A DNA stretch of 64,000 nt from Aeromonas fluvialis (GCF_000819885.1 NZ_CDBO01000052.1:86054-150053), one strand, 5' to 3'; positions 7,673 through 16,643 are shown, counted from the stretch's first letter. Translations and numbers: made by a program. The notes: a model not told the origin generated them from the letters alone.

Positions 7673-9004
7673 TTAGGGTTGTGTCTGCAGAACATCCTGC
7701 AGCAGGGTGAAGAGATCGTCGATCTGGCTGCGCTCGATGATGAGGGGTGGCGACAGGGCAATGATGTCCCCCGTCACCCGGACAAGCGCCCCCTTCTCGA
7801 AGCAGCGGACAAACACTTCATAGGCGCGCTTGCCCGGCGCATCCGGCATGGATTCGAGCTCGATACCCGCCACCAGCCCGTAGTTGCGTACATCCTTCAC
7901 ATGCTTGCAGCCCTTCAGCGAATGGGCCGCCTCCTCCCAGTAGCCCGCCAGATCGGCAGCGCGGCTGAGCAGGTTCTCGTTGCGATAGATCTCGAGGGTC
8001 GCGAGACCAGCGGCCGCCGCCACCGGATGGCCGGAGTAGGTGTAGCCGTGGAACAGCTCGATGGCCCCCTTGCCTGCGGCCATCATGTCGTCATAGATGT
8101 GCTTCTGCACCAGCACAGCCCCCATGGGGATGGCGCCATTGGTCAGCCCCTTGGCGCAAGTAATCATATCGGGGATGACATCAAACTCTTGCGCCGCAAA
8201 GGGGGAACCGAGGCGGCCGAAACCAGTGATCACCTCGTCAAAGATCAGCAGGATACCGTGTTTGGTACAGATCTCCCGCAGCCGCTTGAGGTAACCTTTG
8301 GGCGGCATCAGCACGCCGGTGCTGCCGGCGATGGGCTCGACGATCACCGCCGCGATATTGCTGGCATCGTGCAGGAAGACGATCTTCTCCAGCTCGTCGG
8401 CCAGCGCCACATCCTCCTCTGGCAACCCCTTGGTGAAGGCATTCTTGGCGATGTTGAGGGTGTGGGGCAGGTGATCAACGCCGGTCAGCAGGGAGCCGAA
8501 CCACTTGCGGTTGCCGGGAATGCCCCCCACCGAAATACCGCCAAAACCGACCCCATGATAGCCGCGCTCACGGCCAATCAGTCGGGTGCGGGTGCCCTGA
8601 CCACGGGCTCGCTGCCAGGCGAGCGCAATCTTCAGGGCGGTATCGACCGACTCTGAGCCGGAGTTGGTATAGAAGACGTGGCCAAATCCCTTGGGCGCTA
8701 TCTCCACCAGCTTGTTGGCCAGCTCGAACGGCAGGGGGTGGCCCATCTGGAAAGTGGGGGCAAAATCGAGGTGGGAAATCTGCTGGGAGACCGCCTCGGC
8801 AATCTCGCGCCGACCATGGCCCGCGTTGCAACACCAGAGTCCGGCAGTGCCATCCAGTATCTTGCGGCCATCCTCTGAGTGATAATACATCCCCGCTGCC
8901 GACTTCAGGATACGCGGTGCCGCCTTGAACTGCTGATTGGCGGTGAACGGCATCCAGAAAGCGGACATGTCGGAGGGCGTATTGATGTCGCTGATCGGTT
9001 TCAT
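7673..9004 (-). CDS. omega-amino acid:pyruvate aminotransferase (class III)
   Basis: PLP-dependent class III aminotransferase, 443 aa from the chosen ATG (a GTG two codons earlier is possible). SAFWMPFTANQQFK near the N terminus is typical of beta-alanine/omega-amino-acid:pyruvate transaminases (AptA/BauA). PLP-site features are NSGSES, the aspartate in LIFDEVITGFGRLG, and the Schiff-base lysine in CAKGLTNGAIPMG. Likely substrates are beta-alanine or GABA, arising from polyamine breakdown, with pyruvate as amino acceptor. First gene of the minus-strand run, divergent from a PuuR-type regulator. Confidence 0.87.
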   Translation of the reverse strand: MKPISDINTPSDMSAFWMPFTANQQFKAAPRILKSAAGMYYHSEDGRKILDGTAGLWCCNAGHGRREIAEAVSQQISHLDFAPTFQMGHPLPFELANKLVEIAPKGFGHVFYTNSGSESVDTALKIALAWQRARGQGTRTRLIGRERGYHGVGFGGISVGGIPGNRKWFGSLLTGVDHLPHTLNIAKNAFTKGLPEEDVALADELEKIVFLHDASNIAAVIVEPIAGSTGVLMPPKGYLKRLREICTKHGILLIFDEVITGFGRLGSPFAAQEFDVIPDMITCAKGLTNGAIPMGAVLVQKHIYDDMMAAGKGAIELFHGYTYSGHPVAAAAGLATLEIYRNENLLSRAADLAGYWEEAAHSLKGCKHVKDVRNYGLVAGIELESMPDAPGKRAYEVFVRCFEKGALVRVTGDIIALSPPLIIERSQIDDLFTLLQDVLQTQP

Positions 9005-9020
9005 GGTCACCTCATCCTTA

Positions 9021-9065
9021 AGGTGTTTAGCAACTATCGGCCTATGCCTATTAAATTAAACACCT
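9021..9065. promoter_or_regulatory. inverted repeat in the divergent control region
   Basis: AGGTGTTTA (9021-9029) and its exact inverse TAAACACCT (9057-9065) flank an AT-rich spacer in the leader of the aminotransferase gene. This is a candidate operator for the divergently encoded PuuR-type protein. A related pair is found before the polyamine operon at 26292-26356. Confidence 0.4.
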
Positions 9066-9073
9066 AAATCCAT

Positions 9074-9096
9074 AAAAAAGGGCTCATTATCGCCCT
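9074..9096 (-). terminator. terminator-like hairpin in the aminotransferase leader
   Basis: On the minus strand AGGGC-GATAATGA-GCCCT is followed by TTTTTT, ahead of the aminotransferase start (9004). The stem is only five pairs, but a T run after it inside a 5' leader is unusual. It could act as an attenuator or be chance. The loop contains ATAATGA, resembling part of the E. coli PuuR box. Confidence 0.35.
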
Positions 9097-9190
9097 GTCT
9101 GATGCCACCCCTAGCTAGATGACGCTACAGGGTGGTATAAGATATTTAACACAAATTTAATAATAGTAAACAGTCAAGGAGTGTCTATCG

Positions 9191-9733
9191 ATGGATATCG
9201 GTCACCGTCTCAAGGCGGTTCGCACCAAGGCGGCCCTCTCCCAGCGCGAGCTGGCCAAACGCTCGGGCGTGACCAACGGATTCATCTCCCAGATCGAAAA
9301 GAATCAGGTGAGCCCGTCAGTTGCCTCCCTGCGCAAAGTACTGGAAGGGATCCCCATGTCGCTGGCCAGCTTTTTTACCGACGAGACCGAAATGGACTCC
9401 GAAGTGATCTTCCGCGCCGCCGACATGCCAGATCTCGGCACGCATCCCATCAGCTACCGGCTGGTGGGCCACAGCCGCGCCAACCGCGCCATCGGCATGT
9501 TGCAGGAAGTGCTGCCACCCGGTGCCGACACCGGCGACGACATGCTGAGCCACGAGGGTGAAGAGTGCGGCATCGTCATCAAGGGCGAAGTTGAAGTGAC
9601 CGTGGGCGAGCAGATCTACTTGCTGACACCGGGCGATGGCTACTACTTTGACAGCCGCACCCCCCACCGTTTTCGCAATGTGGGCGAGCAGGAGTGCGTG
9701 TTGATTTCAGCCAATACCCCCGCCAGTTTCTAA
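9191..9733 (+). CDS. puuR: XRE-cupin transcriptional regulator, PuuR type
   Basis: A 180-aa regulator with an N-terminal helix-turn-helix (about residues 6-60; LSQRELAKRSGVTNGFISQIE) and a C-terminal cupin (about 108-175; HEGEECGIVIKGEVEVTVGE, then PHRF). This matches E. coli PuuR in length and order, ending ISANTPASF versus ISAHTPTTF. PuuR represses putrescine-utilisation genes and is released by putrescine. It is divergent from the aminotransferase-mmsA run, and the PuuC-type dehydrogenase gene follows 125 bp downstream. Its targets here are inferred from position and from PuuR-like boxes. Confidence 0.8.
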   Translation: MDIGHRLKAVRTKAALSQRELAKRSGVTNGFISQIEKNQVSPSVASLRKVLEGIPMSLASFFTDETEMDSEVIFRAADMPDLGTHPISYRLVGHSRANRAIGMLQEVLPPGADTGDDMLSHEGEECGIVIKGEVEVTVGEQIYLLTPGDGYYFDSRTPHRFRNVGEQECVLISANTPASF

Positions 9734-9789
9734 CAGGGTGATATGGGGTCGGCCTGTTGCCAACGTTTAATGAATTGTTACAAGGTGGA

Positions 9790-9818
9790 TTTACATGTGG
9801 CAGGATGTTTAGCATAGT
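9790..9818 (+). promoter_or_regulatory. possible promoter of the aldehyde dehydrogenase gene
   Basis: TTTACA (9790-9795) and CATAGT (9813-9818) are 17 bp apart, 40 bp before the start codon. This suggests that the dehydrogenase gene can be expressed separately from the regulator. Confidence 0.4.
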
Positions 9819-9858
9819 GATACGCGGAAACTGACTTTTGCCGGTTCAAGGAGTGAAC

Positions 9859-11355
9859 ATGAGTGACCTGACCCAGGCCCAGTGGCAACACAAGGCCGCC
9901 CATCTGACCCTGCCCTCGCAAGCCTTTATCAACGGCAGTTATCGGGATGCCGTTAATGGCGCCACCTTCGACTGTATCAACCCGGCCAACGGCAAGCTGC
10001 TAACCAGAGTGGCTGCCTGCGACGACGCCGATGCCGAACTGGCGGTACAGGCCGCGCGCGATGCCTTCAACGATAAACGCTGGAGCGGTCTGCCACCCAA
10101 GCAGCGCAAACTGATCATGCAACGTTTCGCCGAGCTGATGCGCCTTAACCTGGTAGAGTTGGCGCTGCTCGAGTCGCTGGACATGGGCAAGCCCATCGGC
10201 GATGCCATGGGCTACGATGCCCCTGCCGCCGCCAACTGCATCGCCTGGAACGCCGAGGCCATCGACAAGATCTACGATCAGGTCGCGCCGGTGGAGGAGT
10301 CCGCCCTGGCGCTGGTGACCCGGGAAGCCCTGGGCGTAGTCGCAGCCATAGTCCCGTGGAACTTCCCGCTGGTGATGGCCTGCTGGAAGCTGGGCCCGGC
10401 GCTCGCCACCGGCAACTCGGTGATCCTCAAACCTTCCGAAAAATCCCCCCTGACCGCCCTGCGCATCGCGGGACTGGCCAAAGAGGCTGGCATTCCGGAC
10501 GGCGTGCTCAACGTGCTGCCGGGCTTTGGCCATACCGTGGGCGAGGCGCTGGCCATGCACATGGATGTGGACTGCATCACCTTCACCGGCTCCACCAAGA
10601 TCGGCAAGCATCTGGTGCAGTGCTCCGGCAAGTCCAACCTCAAGCGGGCCTTTATGGAGTGTGGCGGCAAGAGCCCTAACATCATACTGGCCGATGTGCC
10701 GGATCTGGACGCCGCCGCCAAGAGCGCCGCTGGTGCCATCTTCTACAACCAGGGCGAGGTGTGCACCGCCGCCTCTCGCCTGCTGGTGCAAAACAGCATC
10801 AAGCCGCAGTTTATGGAGCGGCTGCTGGCCCATGCCCGCGAATGGATCTCCGACAATCCGCTCGACCCCGCCACCCGCATCGGCGCCATGGTGGACCACA
10901 TCCAGATGGAGCAGGTACTGCGCTATGTCGAGATTGGCAAGCAGGAGGGGGCCAAGCTGCTGCTGGGGGGCAAGCGCACCAATCTGGAAAGCGGTGGCTT
11001 CTATATCGAGCCCACCATCTTCGATGAGGTGACTCCCGAGATGCGCATCTTCCGCGAAGAGATCTTCGGCCCTGTGCTGGCGGTCACCGGCTTCGATACG
11101 CTGGAGGAGGCCATCGCCCTTGGCAACGACAGCGACTACGGGCTGGCGGCCGCAATCTGGACGGCAGATCTCAACAAGGCGGTGAAAGGCTCCCGCGCCC
11201 TGCGTGCCGGTACCGTGTTCGTCAACAACTGGGACGGCGGCGACATGACCATGCCATTCGGCGGATTCAAGCAGTCCGGCAACGGCCGCGACAAGTCGTT
11301 GCACGCGCTGGAGAAGTACACCGAGCTGAAAAGCACCTGGATCCAGCTGGAATAA
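9859..11355 (+). CDS. puuC: NAD(P)+ aldehyde dehydrogenase, PuuC type
   Basis: Oxidises omega-amino or gamma-glutamyl aminoaldehydes to acids; E. coli PuuC acts on gamma-glutamyl-gamma-aminobutyraldehyde. The 498-aa enzyme has VPWNFP (165-170), the NAD loop FTGSTKIGK (242-250), general base E267 and nucleophile C302 in NQGEVCTAASR. The start at 9859 has AAGGAG 5 bp upstream. It lies in the same direction as the PuuR-type gene and is followed by a terminator. Exact substrate preference within the ALDH superfamily cannot be read from sequence. Confidence 0.85.
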   Translation: MSDLTQAQWQHKAAHLTLPSQAFINGSYRDAVNGATFDCINPANGKLLTRVAACDDADAELAVQAARDAFNDKRWSGLPPKQRKLIMQRFAELMRLNLVELALLESLDMGKPIGDAMGYDAPAAANCIAWNAEAIDKIYDQVAPVEESALALVTREALGVVAAIVPWNFPLVMACWKLGPALATGNSVILKPSEKSPLTALRIAGLAKEAGIPDGVLNVLPGFGHTVGEALAMHMDVDCITFTGSTKIGKHLVQCSGKSNLKRAFMECGGKSPNIILADVPDLDAAAKSAAGAIFYNQGEVCTAASRLLVQNSIKPQFMERLLAHAREWISDNPLDPATRIGAMVDHIQMEQVLRYVEIGKQEGAKLLLGGKRTNLESGGFYIEPTIFDEVTPEMRIFREEIFGPVLAVTGFDTLEEAIALGNDSDYGLAAAIWTADLNKAVKGSRALRAGTVFVNNWDGGDMTMPFGGFKQSGNGRDKSLHALEKYTELKSTWIQLE

Positions 11356-11382
11356 AGTGACAAATTCGCCATAGCCAGAGAC

Positions 11383-11405
11383 AAAGGGGGAGACATCCCC
11401 CTTTT
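11383..11405 (+). terminator. terminator after the aldehyde dehydrogenase gene
   Basis: Perfect stem AAAGGGGG-AGACAT-CCCCCTTTT ending in a T run, 28 bp after the stop codon. Confidence 0.85.
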
Positions 11406-11481
11406 GCATTTTTGGCCTTCCATCACCAGGTGCAGTGCTTATAATGACAAAAAATCCAACATGTTAAATTAAAAGACAAAA

Positions 11482-11652
11482 ATGCTATTTTTTCTGGGAA
11501 GCGTACTTTTTCTGGTGATCGGGTTACCCCTGCTGTTCTTCGTGCTGGGGTACGGCGAGGCCTACGTGACCTGGGGCCCCTGGATCTCCGCCATCGCCCT
11601 GATGTTGTGGCTGTTGATGGACGTCGACAAGATCCGCCGCGGCAAAGGCTGA
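11482..11652 (+). CDS. small two-helix membrane protein
   Basis: A 56-aa open frame starting MLFFLGSVLFLVIGLPLLFF. It has two hydrophobic segments (about residues 2-23 and 32-47), a short loop GYGEAYVTWGP between them, and a basic tail DKIRRGKG. Codon choice (CTG, GGC, ATC rich) matches the surrounding genes. It sits alone between the dehydrogenase terminator and rarD. No clear Shine-Dalgarno is visible, and I do not recognise the family. Composition and topology make it a plausible real small protein. Confidence 0.5.
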   Translation: MLFFLGSVLFLVIGLPLLFFVLGYGEAYVTWGPWISAIALMLWLLMDVDKIRRGKG

Positions 11653-11775
11653 CCGGTAAGCCACTCTCTTCCACAACCAAACTTCATTTATTAACTTCTT
11701 TCCCCGCAAAAGGATCGCTACACTGATTTTTTGCGATGTTTTCCCGCATCCAACGCTTCAGTAAAGGTCATCCGC

Positions 11776-12678
11776 ATGCCGCAACAGATCCAGCGTCAGG
11801 GCGTTATTTACGCTTTGTGCGCCTATACCCTTTGGGGCATAGCCCCCATCTATTTCAAGACGATTTCTGCCGTCCCGGCTGCCGAGATCCTGACCCACAG
11901 GATGGTCTGGTCGTGCGCCCTGCTGCTGATACTGACTCTGCTCGGCCGTCAGTGGCACAAGGTGCAGGCTGTGCTGCGTCAGCCAAAAGTGTTGCTCACC
12001 CTGGCCTTCACCTCGGTCACCGTCGGCGGCAACTGGCTGCTGTTCATCTGGGCCATCAACAACGGCCATATGCTGGATGCCAGCCTCGGCTACTACATCA
12101 ACCCCCTGTTCAACGTGCTGCTCGGCATGCTGTTTCTGAACGAGAGGTTGCGTCGTCTGCAGTGGTGGGCGGTCGGGCTGGCCTTTGTCGGGGTGGCGAT
12201 CCAGCTCATCGCCTTTGGCTCCCTGCCCTGGATTGCCCTGGTGCTGGCGGTGAGCTTCGCCATCTACGGCCTCATTCGCAAGAAGCTGGCCCTTGATGCG
12301 CTCACCGGCCTGCTGATCGAGACCATGATCATGCTGCCCCCGGCCGCCTTCTATCTGTGGGGTATTGCAGACAGCCCCACCAGCCACATGACAGAAAACA
12401 GCTGGCACCTGAATCTGCTGCTGATCGCCGCAGGCGTGGTCACCACTGCCCCCCTGCTCTGCTTCACCGCCGCTGCGACCCGGCTCAAGCTCTCCACCCT
12501 GGGCTTCTTCCAGTACATAGGCCCCAGCCTGATGTTCATCCTGGCTGTCACCCTGTACGGCGAGGCTCTGGCGCTGGACAAGATGATCACCTTCGCCTTT
12601 ATCTGGAGCGCCCTGGTGCTATTCAGTCTGGACGGGCTGCGCAGCGGCAGCCGCCGGCCGGTGACACAGCAGGATTGA
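11776..12678 (+). CDS. rarD: RarD, EamA-family (DMT) transporter
   Basis: A 300-aa integral membrane protein of the drug/metabolite transporter superfamily with about ten helices. The start at 11776 gives the RarD N terminus (MPQQIQRQGVIYALCAYTLW, then GIAPIYFK and EILTHRMVWS), closely matching E. coli RarD, with AAAGGT 8 bp upstream; the longer frame adds an unconserved stretch. RarD is linked to chloramphenicol tolerance, but its natural substrate is not established. It appears to be a single-gene unit. Confidence 0.88.
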   Translation: MPQQIQRQGVIYALCAYTLWGIAPIYFKTISAVPAAEILTHRMVWSCALLLILTLLGRQWHKVQAVLRQPKVLLTLAFTSVTVGGNWLLFIWAINNGHMLDASLGYYINPLFNVLLGMLFLNERLRRLQWWAVGLAFVGVAIQLIAFGSLPWIALVLAVSFAIYGLIRKKLALDALTGLLIETMIMLPPAAFYLWGIADSPTSHMTENSWHLNLLLIAAGVVTTAPLLCFTAAATRLKLSTLGFFQYIGPSLMFILAVTLYGEALALDKMITFAFIWSALVLFSLDGLRSGSRRPVTQQD

Positions 12679-12744
12679 CGGGGTGGCTCGTCGCGCTGAA
12701 ATAATCTACAAACCTTGAGCCGGCTTTCAGGTTATCAATAGACG

Positions 12745-13566
12745 ATGAGCACACCCCACTCCCGCATCCACTACTGGCAATCCCGGCTGCTGCCGGGGGT
12801 TGAACTCTCCCATTCCCACCACAAGGAGTTCAGCTATGGCCGCCATGTTCACCTCGACTATCACATCGGTCTGGTGCAGCAGGGCGGCCAGAGATTCATC
12901 CACAAGGGCAGCAGCCACAACCTGGTGCGCGGCGAGCTCTCCACCGTCAACCCGGACGAGATGCACGACGGCCTGAGCCTGCTGCCGGAAGGGTACGAGG
13001 TGCGGGTGTTCGCCATCGCCCCCGAACAACTGGCCATCTGGCTGCCGGACAGCCCTGAACCCTTTTTCGACAAGGGGCTACAGAGCCGTCCCGACCTCTA
13101 TCTGGGTTTCACCCGCCTGCACATGTATCTGGACGAGGCTCCCGAACCTGACGGTCTGCTGGCGGAGAGCCAACTGCTGGCCCTGCTTGGCGAGCTGCTG
13201 CATCTCGCCCCCGAACGCCACGTCCTGGCCGATACCCAGCTCAGATACCTGCGCGACCATCTGCTGGCCCGGCTCGACGAACGCAACAGCCTGGAGGATC
13301 TGGCTGCCCTGTTCGGGCTGGATCGCTTCGCCTTCCTGCGCCAGTTCAAGAAGAAGACTGGCATGACCCCCTACGCCTGGCTCAAGCGACTGCGGCTGGA
13401 GCGCGGCAAGCGCCTGCTCTGCAGCGGCCTGCCGGTGAGCGAGGTGGCGCTCGCGGTCGGCTTCTTCGATCAGAGCCACTTTCACCACGGGTTCCGGCAG
13501 GCCTTCGGCCTAACCCCCGCCGAATATCGCCAGCAGATGCGCCCCGTCTCAGGCGTACCGGGCTGA
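12745..13566 (+). CDS. AraC-family transcriptional regulator
   Basis: A 273-aa regulator with an N-terminal cupin-like sensing domain (HSHHKEFSYGRHVHLDYHIG, residues 18-37) and a C-terminal pair of helix-turn-helix motifs (about 165-265). The latter include LEDLAALFGLDRFAFLRQFK, GMTPYAWLKRLRLERGKRLL and EVALAVGFFDQSHFHHGFRQ. This architecture matches AraC regulators that control adjacent LysE/RhtB exporters. An exporter gene follows 110 bp downstream in the same direction. The inducer is unknown. Confidence 0.88.
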   Translation: MSTPHSRIHYWQSRLLPGVELSHSHHKEFSYGRHVHLDYHIGLVQQGGQRFIHKGSSHNLVRGELSTVNPDEMHDGLSLLPEGYEVRVFAIAPEQLAIWLPDSPEPFFDKGLQSRPDLYLGFTRLHMYLDEAPEPDGLLAESQLLALLGELLHLAPERHVLADTQLRYLRDHLLARLDERNSLEDLAALFGLDRFAFLRQFKKKTGMTPYAWLKRLRLERGKRLLCSGLPVSEVALAVGFFDQSHFHHGFRQAFGLTPAEYRQQMRPVSGVPG

Positions 13567-13676
13567 CGACAGCCACTGGCACGGACGAATCAGCGGCGAT
13601 CGGTGCAATCTTTTACAATCAAACCGGCCCCACCTCCTTCATCCTGTGACCTCATCATGTCGTTGAGGTTATGCCC

Positions 13677-14321
13677 ATGTTTACCAGCCTGTTTCTGACC
13701 ATAGGCCTCATCCATCTCGTTGCCCTGGCGAGCCCGGGCCCCGACTTCGCGCTGATCCTGCGCACCAGCCTGCACAGGCCCACTGCCCTTGGCGCGGCCC
13801 TCGGCATCGCGCTCGCCATCTTGCTGCACGCCACCCTGAGCCTGACCGGCATCAGCTTGCTGATCGCCGAGCACCGCTGGTTGTTCATGGTGGTGAAGAT
13901 GGTCGGCGCCCTCTATCTGGGCTGGCTCGGCTGGGGGGCGCTGATGGCCGCCTGGCAAGGGGCGGATGAGCCGGCTTTCAAGGCCGGTGGCGAGCGTGCC
14001 GGTTGGCGCAAGGGGGTACAGATCGGCCTGGCCACCAACTTGCTCAATCCCAAGGCGCTGTTGTTCTTCATGGGGCTGCTGGCGGCCATGGTAACACCCC
14101 AGGTGGATGGCCTGACCCGAGGACTGCTGGTGCTGGAGCTATTCCTGCTGTCGCTCTTCTGGTTCGGAGCCCTGGCCTGGAGCCTCTCCACCGTCCGTGC
14201 CCAACAACTGATCGGCCGGATTCAACGCCCCCTCAACCTGGTGACCGGCCTGCTGTTTGGCGCCGTCAGCCTCTCCATCCTGGGTGGCATGCTGGGCGAA
14301 CTCTCTCGTGCCTTCTCCTGA
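13677..14321 (+). CDS. LysE/RhtB-family amino-acid exporter
   Basis: A 214-aa inner-membrane protein with five to six helices and the family signature HLVALASPGPDFALILRTSL at residues 12-31. GLATNLLNPKALLFFMGLLA follows around 119-138. GAGG lies 8 bp before the ATG at 13677, favouring it over the ATG six bases upstream. Such proteins export amino acids such as homoserine, threonine or lysine; substrate is unknown here. The AraC-type gene upstream is a likely regulator. Confidence 0.86.
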   Translation: MFTSLFLTIGLIHLVALASPGPDFALILRTSLHRPTALGAALGIALAILLHATLSLTGISLLIAEHRWLFMVVKMVGALYLGWLGWGALMAAWQGADEPAFKAGGERAGWRKGVQIGLATNLLNPKALLFFMGLLAAMVTPQVDGLTRGLLVLELFLLSLFWFGALAWSLSTVRAQQLIGRIQRPLNLVTGLLFGAVSLSILGGMLGELSRAFS

Positions 14322-14542
14322 TCAGTGAAGCGTCACCCCCTGTCGTACTGGCCCCTGTTGTGCACCATGTCGGCAGACTAGCCCCACTCTGCTGTTCACC
14401 CTGCGGGCAAGCCGCGCAGTACATTGATCTGGATGGGGTTTTCTTTTCACTTTCGACGTAAAGAGCCAATCAGCACGGGTCCCGTTTGTCGTGGAGGAAT
14501 AGGATGCTCGGCTATCTTCCATGACACACAGGAAACAACATC

Positions 14543-14927
14543 ATGAATCGAAAATGATCGCTCCCCATCGTGGCAATCGCGGGGGGGGGGGACGTTACTC
14601 TGGCTAGGCAACACCTTTGGTATGAAATGGGCTCTGATGGCCCTGATCGGATTCGGCTTCGGCTTCGGCTTCACCCTCTCCTTCAGCCGCTTCGGCATCG
14701 TCTTCGGTTGGCGCGAGATGCTGACCAAACGCAACAGTTACCATATGCGGATTCATCTGCTAACCATTGCCATCGAAATCCTGCTGTTCACCACCTTCCT
14801 CTCCTTGAGCCACGCCCTGTTTGGCGATGCCATGGTGGGCAACGTGATGGCTATCGGCATTCCTTTCATCGTCGGTGCCTTCCTGTTCGGCATCGGCATC
14901 CGTCTGCAGCCGCTGTTCGGGCTCTGA
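14543..14927 (+). pseudogene. decayed YeeE/YedE-family transporter gene containing a G11 tract
   Basis: The stretch from 14622 encodes a clear piece of a YeeE/YedE (thiosulfate-transporter-like) protein: FGFTLSFSRFGIVFGWREML, then GIPFIVGAFLFGIGIRL. A well-placed Shine-Dalgarno (AGGAAA) precedes ATG 14543, but codon 5 is TGA. A run of 11 G (14581-14591) then puts the good N-terminal frame (SLPIVAIAGGG) out of phase with the rest; ten G would join them as IAGGGTLLWLGNTFGMKW. Just before the 3' end a further shift breaks the expected GxxxCxSG motif, and the second half of the gene is absent. The ATG at 14622 has no Shine-Dalgarno. Best read as a pseudogene fragment; phase variation is less likely because the TGA would remain. 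Confidence 0.75.
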
Positions 14928-14946
14928 TCTGCCACACGAAACATCA

Positions 14947-14974
14947 TAAAAAACGGGAGGCCAGGCCTCCCGTT
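14947..14974 (-). terminator. terminator of the ompA-type gene
   Basis: On the minus strand AACGGGAGGCC-T-GGCCTCCCGTT is followed by TTTTTT, 16 bp past the stop codon of the OmpA-family gene. Confidence 0.85.
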
Positions 14975-14990
14975 GTCGTCTCTACGGCGG

Positions 14991-16085
14991 TTACTGTGCC
15001 GGCTGGGAGACCCCTTCCAGATGGATTTCTACCCGGCGATCCGGCGCCAGACAGGCGATCAGCTGCTGGCGGGACTGGCTGGCACAGCGGTCACCGGTCA
15101 CCGGATTGGCCTTGCCACGCCCCTCGACCCGCACCTTGTCGGCATACAGCCCCTTGCTGACCAGATAGTTGGCCACGCTTCTTGCGCGCTGTTCGGAGAG
15201 GGAGAGGTTGTAGGTGTCGGAACCGATACGATCCGTATAGCCCACCACGGTGGCCTCCCCGTCTTTCGGATTGGCCGCCACTATCTGGCTGAACAGGTTG
15301 TCCAGCGCCTGGTTGGCTTCCGGCTTCAGGGTTGCCTTGTTGAACTCGAACAATACGTCAGAACTCAGGCTAAAGGTCTTGGGCAGCACCACCGCCGCCG
15401 GGGCTGGCTCAACTGCCGGAGCGGGGGCCGGGGCGGCAACCTCGCCACCTTGCTGACCGAAACGATAGAGCATGCCGAACGAGAGCAGACCGTTATCCAG
15501 CTCGATGCCGGACCGATCGAGAGAGGCGTCGCCCAGCGGCGTAGTGTACTGGTACTCCAGACGGGCGGCCCAGTCACGATCGATGGCGTATTCGGCGCCG
15601 AGCGCCCCAACAAATGCGGCACCATGCTTTTTACCGGTCTCGTTGATATTGGCGAAGCTGATCTCGCTATCCGTCCAAGCGTAGGCACCGCCCAATCGGC
15701 CATACAGGTCGAGCACGTTCGTTGCGGGGAAGCTGATCTTCATGGTGGCCTGAATCATCTGACTCTTGGCTTCTGCCTTCAGGGCTGTCATACCACTGCC
15801 CCCTTTCAACTTGTATTTGCCCAACCAGTCATAACCCAGCTCAAAACCAAGATTGGGGTTGAGTTGATAGCCAGCAAATGCGCCCAACCCCAGATCGTCG
15901 GTGTTCTCGCTATTGTTACCTACCGCGCTGAAGGCATTGGCTATCTCTTGGTTTTTGTCCACCCCGTAGTAGTTCGACCAACCGGCCTTGCCACCGACAT
16001 ACCAGGTATTGTCCTGAGCGGCGGCATGTACCGCCCCCGTTGCCAGCAAACCACTGACCAGAACGGCAAGCATCGATTTTTTCAT
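14991..16085 (-). CDS. ompA: OmpA-family outer-membrane porin
   Basis: A 364-aa outer-membrane protein. It has a signal peptide (residues 1-22, MKKSMLAVLVSGLLATGAVHA), an eight-stranded beta-barrel domain (about 25-205), a proline/alanine hinge (APAPAPAVEPAPA) and a C-terminal OmpA peptidoglycan-binding domain (about 240-350) containing NLSLSEQRARSVANYL. Two cysteines near the end (GDRC and IACLAP) can form the conserved disulfide. ATG 16085 with GAGG 6 bp upstream starts at the signal peptide; the longer frame is untranslated leader. It anchors the outer membrane to peptidoglycan. Aeromonas often carry tandem ompA genes; only one is here. Confidence 0.92.
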   Translation of the reverse strand: MKKSMLAVLVSGLLATGAVHAAAQDNTWYVGGKAGWSNYYGVDKNQEIANAFSAVGNNSENTDDLGLGAFAGYQLNPNLGFELGYDWLGKYKLKGGSGMTALKAEAKSQMIQATMKISFPATNVLDLYGRLGGAYAWTDSEISFANINETGKKHGAAFVGALGAEYAIDRDWAARLEYQYTTPLGDASLDRSGIELDNGLLSFGMLYRFGQQGGEVAAPAPAPAVEPAPAAVVLPKTFSLSSDVLFEFNKATLKPEANQALDNLFSQIVAANPKDGEATVVGYTDRIGSDTYNLSLSEQRARSVANYLVSKGLYADKVRVEGRGKANPVTGDRCASQSRQQLIACLAPDRRVEIHLEGVSQPAQ

Positions 16086-16209
16086 TTTTGGCCTCTGCAA
16101 TAAGTCGTTATGGGCGCCTGAGTGCGCACTATCCCTGTGTGAAGCCGTCAGGCGGCCTCGCTGTGACTTAGGGTATCCCATTCCGAAGTAGCCTCAAATG
16201 ACCAGCCCA

Positions 16210-16643
16210 TCAGGAGTGTGAACTTGTCTGCAATATGGTGACTCTGGGGTGTGAAATCAGATCATTGGCCACTCTCGAGGCAGGTGTATGGACAACGGTT
16301 TGTTGTGCCCAGCGAAGAGTTTCAGGATGACAAACGGCCAGATGATCTAGCAACGCAGTACTGATCGCATCCTCGCAATGCAAAATACGCCCTAATGCCA
16401 AGCTTGCCAGCTGCGATCTTCCACGTTGGTTGGCTCCCACCAGAAGGTCGCGGCAGCCAGTCCAGCAGCACGACTGCGCGCGGTATATTTGCTACTCGGA
16501 CGTTGATCCAAAAAGTCGTGTAGGCACTCATCGAGTGCGAGAAATGGGGCAAGCTGCTGTACATATCCAGAAAACTGAGTCTGGTAAAATTCCTGGCATT
16601 GCCGCTCCTGGCCTTGCATATCTAGTGATCCTTTTCCTGCCAT
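16210..16643 (-). pseudogene. possible frameshifted hypothetical gene
   Basis: Two minus-strand frames abut and overlap. The first (from ATG 16643) reads MAGKGSLDMQGQERQCQEFY to AAATFWWEPTN and stops at 16392. The second continues in another frame as GRSQLASLALGRILHCEDAI and ends at 16210. A single indel near 16430 would join them into one alpha-helical protein of about 140 aa. I do not recognise it. The region is visibly less GC-rich than its neighbours and lies directly 3' of tRNA-Pro, a usual place for insertions. It could be a degraded acquired gene or two chance frames. Confidence 0.35.

Noticed and set aside
14570-15160. A 196-codon plus-strand frame crossing the G tract
   Set aside because: After the tract it reads the transporter remnant out of frame and then runs over the ompA terminator and 3' end.
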